64,000 nucleotides of DNA from Guyanagaster necrorhizus (Eukaryota > Basidiomycota > Agaricomycetes > Agaricales > Physalacriaceae), in the NCBI RefSeq assembly GCF_019112545.1, contig NW_025064886.1:787277-851276 (forward strand), written 5' to 3'. Both the position numbers and the translations under genes were made by a program. The notes beneath the pieces are model-generated. The model ran no database searches, was not told where the DNA came from, and was given only the letters and a program-made list of their open reading frames with translations. Of the stretch, positions 56,575 to 64,000 are shown in pieces. Position 1 is the first letter of the stretch. Every line of letters begins with the position of its first letter.

Positions 56575-57782
56575 CCAGTTTGATTGTTAAATAATAGTAC
56601 AATAGTATACTCGCTTTGTTCAAAGAAGGTAACAATGTTTCAGACAAATGGAACGCATGGCCTACTGTCTTTTCAACTTGGAGATAGGTGACTATAATCC
56701 GTGTCATTTTCAAAACTGAGAGGATGAGCAAGTGATTGCTATTTTTCGACTTGCTCTTAACCGTCGTGCCATATATTTCTGCTTCTTGAAATCATCTCCG
56801 ACCCTCTCTTTGGTCGCAATTACCGTTTGCCATAGAGACATCGTGATGGTCAGCAAAGACTCGGCTGCGCTTGCGAGATAGAGACAGGTTGAGTGAGTAT
56901 GTCACCCAAGGTTAGGATCAGAGAAGCACTGATATTTCTAAAGAGACAACACCAATGAAAGTGCAACATTGCTAGGCATCCTTTGAATCGGAAATCTGTC
57001 GCTCTGAACAAAACAAGACCGTCAGCGTAGGCTTGATAGAACGGTGCAATGGCGAGGTACTCGTTGATGCGGAGCTACCATCGTATCCCACTGCAACCAC
57101 AATGAAGATGCAACATGAAGAACAATCTGATCACTCGAAATGAGTTCGAAAAGGTACGTCTTCTCCCTTTTTCCATGTGTTTGCAATGCATCTCAAGTGA
57201 AAATAGAATGGCTCGCCCTGAGATGACCTGAACTCCGCCTCGTTTGTGATCAGACTGGCGAATCATATAGCTCTCTTTCCTCCCGATCTATCACGGACAT
57301 GTCCAAGTTCCATCGAAAGACTGACTCCCTTCACACAGGTCTAGCCTGTTCATTAACCCGGCCTTTTGGTGGTGGATTCGTGATTTACGGAATCCCGGTA
57401 ATGAGGCAGAACCGGTCCGCACTGCATCAAATTACAGACTCTATCTCGCTTGACTACAGCTGCTCATAGATTCGGAATGAAGAACGCTCGATAGAGTCTT
57501 GAGCTCATCAAAACATGTTCCAGATACAGTTGCCCTTTTGGTGGTACGGACGGACGTTTTGTCAAATGCAACTGCCATCGGTGGGAACTCATCATCGGTG
57601 CAGATGGTTATCTTCAAATTAGGAAGATCAACATAGTCATCTTTCAAAGAACCTACTCCCGTGTTTCGTGAAGGGGCTGATGCCATTGTACAGTGGATGT
57701 CTATATAAATAGTAAGCTGGGAGGATGATCCCCACTTCCCAGCTGTTCATCCATCTCCCTTTCTTTTCAGACATCCCCGGCA
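56575..57782. other. Intergenic region with one doubtful small frame
   Basis: About 1.2 kb. An 81-codon frame on the minus strand (57441-57686, MASAPSRNTGVGSLKDDYVD) is followed upstream by an AT-rich TATA-like run, but has no known domain. A TATA box CTATATAAAT at 57701-57710 most likely serves the plus-strand 7-TM gene. Otherwise nothing recognised. Confidence 0.35.
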
Positions 57783-59066
57783 ATGTCTAATGAAACGGAT
57801 GTTCCGAATCTCAGCGACGCCCAAATTGCGTTCATATTCCGTGATTTCGACTCTAATTTGAATCCGACCATTCTCTTCGCATTCTTGCATGGTGCGTTCC
57901 TTCCTCTCGTTGTACACTTGCTCATGAACACGCTACATAGGCTTGTATACCTGTATAATCTCCGTCGCTGGATGGAAAATTCGTGAGTACAAGGTCTCTT
58001 CTGTCATCTCTGCAACGTGACGTAACACGTCCTCTGCAGTTGTAAGCAAATACCAGGGTCCCAAGCGCAACATGTCCATCGTCATCGGCATTATCTACGT
58101 TATGGCAACAATCAGCTTAGCGTTCAGTTGGTCATTCACACGCTATGCATTCATCAAAAACGGAGAAACCTTTTGGACCGTATATCAGGCTCTTATCAAT
58201 CACTCAAGGTCGCTGGTTGCGACTCGAGTGGGGATGACTGTCACCAGCTGCATTGGTACCATTTTTGCGGACGCTACCCTCGTAAGGTCTCTGTTGGTTC
58301 TTCCTCTACACCAACTAATGTCTTATCGGCTCTAGATCTGGCGCTGCTTTGTACTCTGGGGCCGGCGCTGGACAACGATTGTGCCTCCCATTGTGCTTCT
58401 GATTTGCACCATCAGTACGTTCAAGTCGTAACATGCTTAAATGCCAACTTAAACAATATATTAATTAGCATTCAAAATCATTGAAACCCACGGCAGATTG
58501 CACGACAACTTTGAACACACACCTTGGCTCATGGTCTACGTGTCCTTCGCCATGGCTACCGCCCTTTGGTGCACCGTACTTATCACTTACCGCCTTATCA
58601 CGTCCCCTCTGGAGAAAGACGGAACAGAGGATGGACCATCGCTGTACCATCGCACCGTCGAGCTCTTCGTCGAATCCGCCATTGTCTACTCTGTTGGCCT
58701 CATCCTCTACGCAGTCTTCGTCGCTCGCACCGAGTGGACTTACTACTACCTTGAACCAGTAGCAGAGATTTCAGGAGTACATTTCCGTTCGATCTCTTTA
58801 CGTCTCATCCTAACTGGAATGTTTGCTAATAGGCAGTTGCGCCCACCCTCCTCTTGGGACGCATCTTGACGGGCTTTGCGCGCCCCTACGATTCCTGGCA
58901 AGGTAGCGTTCCGGCTACGAAGGCCGTTGAGGAGAAGAAGCCTCAGGCTCAGACAAACCCAATCAGCTCTGCCACGCGTACTGTCACGTTTGCTGACGAA
59001 GTTCGCACTCAGAGTCAGCCTGAGAATGCGAATCCGGCCCCGGCTGTTACAGGGAAAAGCGGCTGA
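57783..59066 (+). CDS. Uncharacterised basidiomycete 7-TM membrane protein
   Basis: Member of a large mushroom family of unknown function with about seven membrane helices. Exon 1: MSNETDVPNLSDAQIAFIFR and NPTILFAFLHGAFLPLVVHL. Exon 2: MSIVIGIIYVMATISLAFSW, then SFTRYAFIKNGETFWTVYQA. A later exon has WRCFV at the family's W-R-C-W position. Next PWLMVYVSFAMATALWCTVL, then ITYRLITSPLEKDGTEDG, YHRTVELFVESAIVYSVGLI, LYAVFVARTEWTYYYLEPVA. After an intron: APTLLLGRILTGFARPYDSW and a polar tail ending at 59066. The core order (E-x-FW-x-V-Y, W-R-C, L-W-C-T-L-I-x-YR, V-E-S-x-x-x-Y) is what defines the family. Intact, about 330 residues. A degenerate paralogue lies at 62690-63290. Confidence 0.75.
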
Positions 59067-60129
59067 AACTTTCCCTCCTCCTTCATTTGCCGTCTAGTAT
59101 ATTATATAAAGTAATCGTGTGTTTCTACGTCCTCCATCTGAAATGCTTTCGCTACAACTCCAAATTAGACTACCTGTGTACTTTCCCTCCAAATTCAAGG
59201 ATCATATTTATTGACATTACTGGAGAGTTGAGGCACGAAACAACACCGACGTACGTTGTCGTCAAAACTACGGCCTTACGAGGTCTGTGGGATATGACCT
59301 GCAGCCGGTCTATATGTGGCTCTTTCAGCCACCCGCGTAGTTTCCAGACAGTTATCATATAGCGGCAACATATGAATCTTAACGAGTTGGAAGAAGTCGG
59401 TGTCGCTCTAGGGTTGAGCGCGCCACGCCTGCCTAGGTAGTGCAAGGTCAACGAAGAGCGGGATCTTGATGGACAGCGAGAATTGGCAACCCACAGTTGC
59501 ATAGCCACGTCGTCCTTGCATTTTGAACATGATCGCCCTGGATATAACTTAGCTCGGAAGGACAAGTCGTCGAGTTCGGCTGTGCTGAAAACTTATTTGA
59601 AGGGTGAAATGCAGCATGGTGACGGAAAATTCATCTTGCTGTGAGAAGCGCCTGTACGCCGCCAACCATGCGATGGTCATCTTATATCTCACGTTTCCCT
59701 CTTGCCGGCGATAAGGTTGGCCAAATAGCTTTGTTCGACAAGAATCGACAGCTAACACGTTGATGGCAGTTCGTATAATCATGTCGACGGTCAAAGTGAA
59801 CAATTCTATTGCCAGTTGTCAGGTTTTACTTCCAGCAGGACCAGATTTAATTCTCATGCCATGCAATGACCCCTAATTTCATTGCAAAGAACACTGGGGT
59901 TAATCAAGATCCTACACGTCTCACAGGACGACGGGTCCTATATAAGGAAGGACAGCGTGGTCCCAAGACGTTGACTATGACCGCTCAGACAAGCATTCCA
60001 CTGCATCTTACCGACGATAAAAAAGTACCGAAATGTCAGTAGTCGGTGGTAGTACGTCGATGTAGATTCCAACCCGACAAGCTTCCCTACAATACTGATC
60101 CCCAAAACACTACCTTTTGACGGGTCCCC
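59067..60129. other. Gene-free convergent region
   Basis: About 1.06 kb between the 3' ends of the 7-TM gene and the GMC oxidoreductase gene. Only domain-free short frames; nothing recognised. Confidence 0.4.
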
Positions 60130-62172
60130 TCACGGAGCTTCGACCGGCAAACCGTATGCCAGCTTGATGATATCCGCTGCCCTCTCTGCCACCGCGTACA
60201 CTGCGGCAGACGTATGCGCTGCCGGCAACCTAGGAATCACACTCGCATCCACGATCCTCAACCCACTCGCCCCCTTCACCCTCAAATCTGGATCCACAAC
60301 ACCCCAATCCGCTCCTTCGGGCGACATACTCGCCGTACTGACCGGGTGGAAGAACGACACCGCATTTTGACGGATGAACTCGTCGAGTTCCTCGTCCGTG
60401 GTCGCATTGTTATTGAGTGAGCCTAAGATGTAGCCCTCCCACGCGGGGCCGCTGAAGAACCGCCGGGCGGCCCGGATAGATTCCCGTACGATGAGGATGT
60501 CGACTGGCGCAGTGAGGAGGGCGGGGTTGACTAGGGGTCTGGAGAAGGGGTCGGAGGAGTTGATGGATACTGATCCTCGCGAGGCCGGTGATACGCATGC
60601 TGTTGGAACGTTTATGTAGTTGCCGCTTCCTCCGCCACTAGCTAATCCGTTCTAAAAAAGGATTAGAATATGCATACATACCTGTGTTATAGGACATACT
60701 TGGAATAAGAACTCATAATGTGCAGTCAAAGGCCCTGATGAAGGATCGGAATAATTCTCAAACACAGTCGAGTTGTCCGGGAGACGAAGCCAAGCAGCAT
60801 GGTTCTCCGATGTGTCTGTAAGTAGCCCTGTCTTGTTCGTAGTCCATTCCTCTATCCATTCGTTCCGGAGAGTCTCGTTTCTGAGGACAATGTCGTACGT
60901 GTTGGTCGAGTTTACAACCAGGGTCGTGCTGACGCCGATGTGGTCGGTGAGGTTCTTTCCTACAGATGGAAGGGACAAGATGGTGGTTATACCCAGAGGC
61001 TCGAGCAGTCCAGGGTCACCAATTCCAGAATGAAGGAGGATAGTCGGCGTCATAACGGAACCAGCGGAGAGAATTATCTCATTTTTGGCAGTGATGATTT
61101 TGAGAGACTCTATGAAGCAGTATTAAATGCTGGCCAACGTTAATGCACATATATGCATACCATCAGCAGAGTCCAGCACTTCCACTGATCTCAAGTCCGT
61201 CATACCATCCACAGCAGGCACCACGCGAGATACCCGGGCATGCAATAGCACGTCTATGTTTTTCCTACCCTCATTCTCGGCGCGAAGTAAGTGTGCCTTT
61301 GCACTGGAGCGCTGTCCACCGTCCACAAGTGACTGAACCCATCCTATACCTATATGTTCGCCAGAGTTCATGTCCACTCGGTATGGGAACTCTGCCAGCT
61401 CCTGTGTAGTGTTGACGACGCGTCCATCGAAGGGGAAGGGGTATCCTGGAAGACTAACACCGATCACGCCGTGGGTGCCATGGAAGGCAGGCAGGTATTG
61501 ACCAGTAGTATTATGTCCGTCCCGAGGAACAATATTGAATTTCTCACCCTAATGAAGGTATTAGTATAAATCATATAATGGGATGGAGTCATACCTTCTT
61601 GAAGTACGGCAGCATGCTGTCCCATGACCAGCCTTCGTCTCCAGAAAACTTGGCCCATGTGTCGATGTCGTCTGCTGAGCCACGAGTGTATACCAGGCAG
61701 TCTGAAAATTAAATTACTTGGCGAATTGGCGAATCCTTTATGCATGGCACTCACTAACGGCACTCGATCCGCCCAAGCCAATACCCAACGGGTACGGAAT
61801 ACTTCTGCCATTGAGCTCTTCTTGTGGGACGGTTGTATAATTCCAATCGTAAGGCGTATTTGGCGTCAGCGTCGTGCAGAACAGCGGGATAGCAAGGGCG
61901 GGATCTACGGCTGGGTCGTTTTCACCCCCAGCCTCGAGTAATAACACGTTGACAGTGGGGTCTTCGCTCAGTCGGTCGGCCACTGTGCTTCCACCAGGAC
62001 CACCTATAGCCGTTCCATTCGTCAGTACGGGCCGCATATGCCAGAACACAAGGTACTTGTACCTCCGACGACGACAAAGTCATATGCGTCAAGACCTTTG
62101 AGGTCCGCAAAGTCATACAAAAACCTTGCACTGGTGCTCGAGATGAGGAGCGAGAGCAGAAAGAAGAACATG
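60130..62172 (-). CDS. Secreted GMC oxidoreductase (aryl-alcohol oxidase-like)
   Basis: FAD enzyme oxidising alcohols, commonly aryl alcohols with H2O2 release. From ATG 62172 a signal peptide (MFFFLLSLLISSTSA), then YDFVVVGG, intron, GPGGSTVADRLSEDP, which completes the dinucleotide motif GGGPGG. Next VLLLEAGGENDPAVD, the GMC block YPLGIGLGGSSAVN, VYTRGSADDIDTWAKFSGDE, GWSWDSMLPYFKKGEKFNIV, the second GMC signature ILSAGSVMTPTILLHSGIGD, and catalytic His in NAVSFFHPVSTASM with the second His in LPAAHTSAAVYAVAERAADI. Stop at 60130. Many N-glycosylation sequons (NST, NET, NKT, NYS) fit secretion. About 585 residues in about eight exons. TATA-like CTTATATT at 62206-62213 lies about 35 bases upstream. 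Probably lignin-related or defensive; no link to the BGC-like block is evident. Confidence 0.92.
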
Positions 62173-62689
62173 CTTGGCTGGGACTGGGTCTCCCACAGAG
62201 AGGGCTTATATTTCTGAAGTCAAAACATGTGCTTCGAAGCTTTCTCCCACGGCACAAGAATCCGTGCACGGTGATGACCGCCATTGCACCCGAAAAGTAA
62301 AGCAATGAAGGGTCGTAGAGAGGGCGACAATATCAGTGACGTGAAGGAGAAGTGTCAACTCACACGTGTCTGTGTCTGGATACCTCGTGCAACCATCACC
62401 AGACCATCTAAACGCGGAAAACCACAGCTATATTCGCCATGTAGGCGGGGCTGCGGCCTCATGATCCACTGGGTGGCCCTGGACATCATCGGCCAACGTG
62501 ACACTCAAGCTTTCCCTCGATTCTTCTTGGGTCCTAACCCAGATCTCACTTCAGCGCAAGCGGGAGAACGATTCCCAAAGGAAAACGAGGATATCATGCT
62601 TCCCTTCTAGATGTCATTCATTCGGGCGAGCACCCGTAGAAGCGAAGCTCTAAAAACCTGCTAAGCGCCTGCAAGAGAGCGACACTGGT
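62173..62689. other. Intergenic region upstream of the GMC gene
   Basis: About 520 bases with the GMC promoter. A 108-codon frame (62284-62610, +) has no domain and is not called. Confidence 0.4.
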
Positions 62690-63290
62690 AGAGAAACTAA
62701 TAGCTCACCTTTACAACCATTGCCCAGGCGGAGTTGTTACGAACCACTAAGACCACATATACGACCAAGTGGGCGGAGTAAAACGCCAAGGGTTCCACTA
62801 ACAGTAGATTCTCTGATCCGTCCTTCGCCCGAACGATGGTAACAATATGGTAGATAATAAGCAGTGTGCACAGTAGCATGACTGCAAGGATGGGGGATAT
62901 GTAGGCCGGAATCCAGTAACAAGCCTGAGAGCTTCACGTTTTCCATGTGTACCGTGACGGACTTCAAGGCTGTGACAGAGATATGTCGATAAGATGGTAT
63001 GACACTTGGCGGAACAGTAGAAGAAGAGTCGCAAGGTCGTTGTGAAGCCACACACCATCCAGCAACGCCATATCTCAATTCGACGTGAAAGCGAGCTAAA
63101 AAAATATTACCAACAACGAACCTGTGAAAAGATACCCGTCCATAACCAGCTTTTATCGCCGCTTCCCTAGAACCTTCGAGCTGCAAATACGCTGTCCAGA
63201 AGTTTTGTCTATCGCCGATGAATTCAGAGCGCACGTATAACCATGGTCGCAAAGTGGCACAGAGTAGGTGACGATAGCAGTCATCCAATA
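62690..63290 (-). pseudogene. Degenerate paralogue of the 7-TM membrane protein
   Basis: Pieces of the same family as the gene at 57783, spread over different frames. One frame has RSEFIGDRQNFWTAYLQLEG (about 63170-63240), then EIWRCWMV (about 63055-63080) in a second frame, and finally WIPAYISPILAVMLLCTLLI, then IYHIVTIVRAKDGSENLLLV and ALAFYSAHLVVYVVLVVRN-like sequence (about 62710-62925). At least one shift between EIWRCWMV and WIPAY cannot be explained by a sensible intron, and the N-terminal helices are missing or unrecognisable. Called a pseudogene, though a cryptic splice pattern is not excluded. Confidence 0.6.
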
Positions 63291-64000
63291 GGCAGGGACT
63301 ACCCTCGTCTTATAAGCACACCATTATCCAGGAGACTAATGAAGGGCAAAAGATTATTATGATTCCATAACGAAGCCGGACATATCCTTCTTAGAATTCG
63401 ATGCCATAGGTATAGCCTGACTTCAGCTATAAGGCACATCAACAAGGTTTTTGCAAAAGATAAGCAACAAGAGCGTACTCGCCGACACTGTGACTGGTGA
63501 TCATTCTCCGAAGGCCCCGCAAGGTCACAGTTATTGCCTCAGTTCCTTGCTTCTTTCGCATCAGCCCTCCGCGAATCCACTGGTATGCTCTCAATGATAG
63601 GGCAATCCGGAGGGGGGTCTTCCATGGACTGTGACCATCCTGAAGCGAAGTTGACGTTCCAGAACGAGATATGCGTTGTTTTTACATATGTTTCTCAGGG
63701 AGAACAGCGCGAAAAATTGCCAGCGGTCGTGGTCGCGGAAAGGTTCGAAAAAATGGCTGTCCACATATGGCAATCACCGCCAAAGCTAAGTATTAGTGGT
63801 ATTCAAAGTACGGAAATTTCTGAAAAGTAGCTTATACTTCTGGGTAAAGGGTGGGGTTCTTAGTATGAGTTACTTACATCATGAGCCATGAAGTGTCGAT
63901 GAGCGATGGACACAAAAGCGAACGCAGAGATAGGGTGAAAAAGATCTAGTGCATTATACAGACGCAATAGGATCTAAGGAATATAACTATAAGAGGAGAT
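63291..64000. other. Right edge of window, no supported gene
   Basis: A 98-codon frame at 63534-63830 (+) (MPQFLASFASALRESTGMLS) has no recognised domain and could be an exon of a gene continuing past the window or chance. Nothing else recognised. Confidence 0.3.

Noticed and set aside
1..64000. Search for CRISPR arrays, rRNA, intact LTR or DNA transposons and viral genes
   Set aside because: No periodic repeats with spacers, no integrase, reverse transcriptase or transposase motifs, and no capsid or polymerase motifs were recognised by eye.

Overview
The window is nuclear DNA of a filamentous basidiomycete, most likely an agaricomycete mushroom. Almost every gene is cut by several introns of about 45-60 bases with GT...AG ends. 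Families that are common in or restricted to Basidiomycota are present: a DUF6534 membrane protein, a second 7-TM family, and an aryl-alcohol-oxidase-type GMC enzyme. No rRNA, tRNA, CRISPR array or intact transposon was recognised. Coordinates below span start codon to stop codon including introns; many exon joins were worked out by hand from frame, splice sites and family similarity.

Layout. 1-1.2 kb: the 5' half of a hydantoinase/dihydropyrimidinase gene (-), with a decayed divergent copy of an N-carbamoyl-D-amino acid hydrolase beside it. 1.6-16.8 kb: a block that looks like specialised metabolism, with a Dabb (olivetolic-acid-cyclase-like) protein, two P450s, a DUF6534 membrane protein, an O-methyltransferase, a non-mitochondrial UbiA aromatic prenyltransferase and an aldehyde dehydrogenase. 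17.4-18.7 kb: an intact N-carbamoyl-D-amino acid hydrolase whose promoter and 5' end match the decayed copy at 0.8-1.2 kb. 19.1-35.7 kb: six near full-length members and one fragment of an AusD/Trt5-like methyltransferase family, interrupted by a class II aldolase, an NCS1 nucleobase/hydantoin permease and Urc1 (the GTP-cyclohydrolase-II-like protein of uracil catabolism).

36-42.3 kb: housekeeping genes (BRD7/9-like bromodomain protein, DUF1640 mitochondrial protein, aspartate aminotransferase). 42.5-43.6 kb: a 4-hydroxy-2-oxoglutarate-aldolase-like gene that appears broken. 44.2-52.8 kb: an anion:cation-symporter permease, a D-glutamate cyclase and a 5-oxoprolinase, a compact D-glutamate/5-oxoproline salvage set. 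52.8-54.8 kb holds only degenerate sequence. 55.6-64 kb: a Get5-like ubiquitin-like protein, a 7-TM protein, a secreted GMC oxidoreductase and a degenerate paralogue of the 7-TM gene.

How they fit together (inference). Two themes are interleaved. One is nitrogen salvage from cyclic amides: hydantoinase, D-carbamoylase, NCS1 permease, Urc1, D-glutamate cyclase, 5-oxoprolinase. The other is prenylated-aromatic or meroterpenoid-type chemistry: UbiA, P450s, O-methyltransferase, ALDH, Dabb and the AusD-like methyltransferase array. The most notable items are the mutilated carbamoylase relic that records an ancestral divergent hydantoinase-carbamoylase pair, and the expanding and decaying methyltransferase array with an inverted near-duplicate at its two ends.
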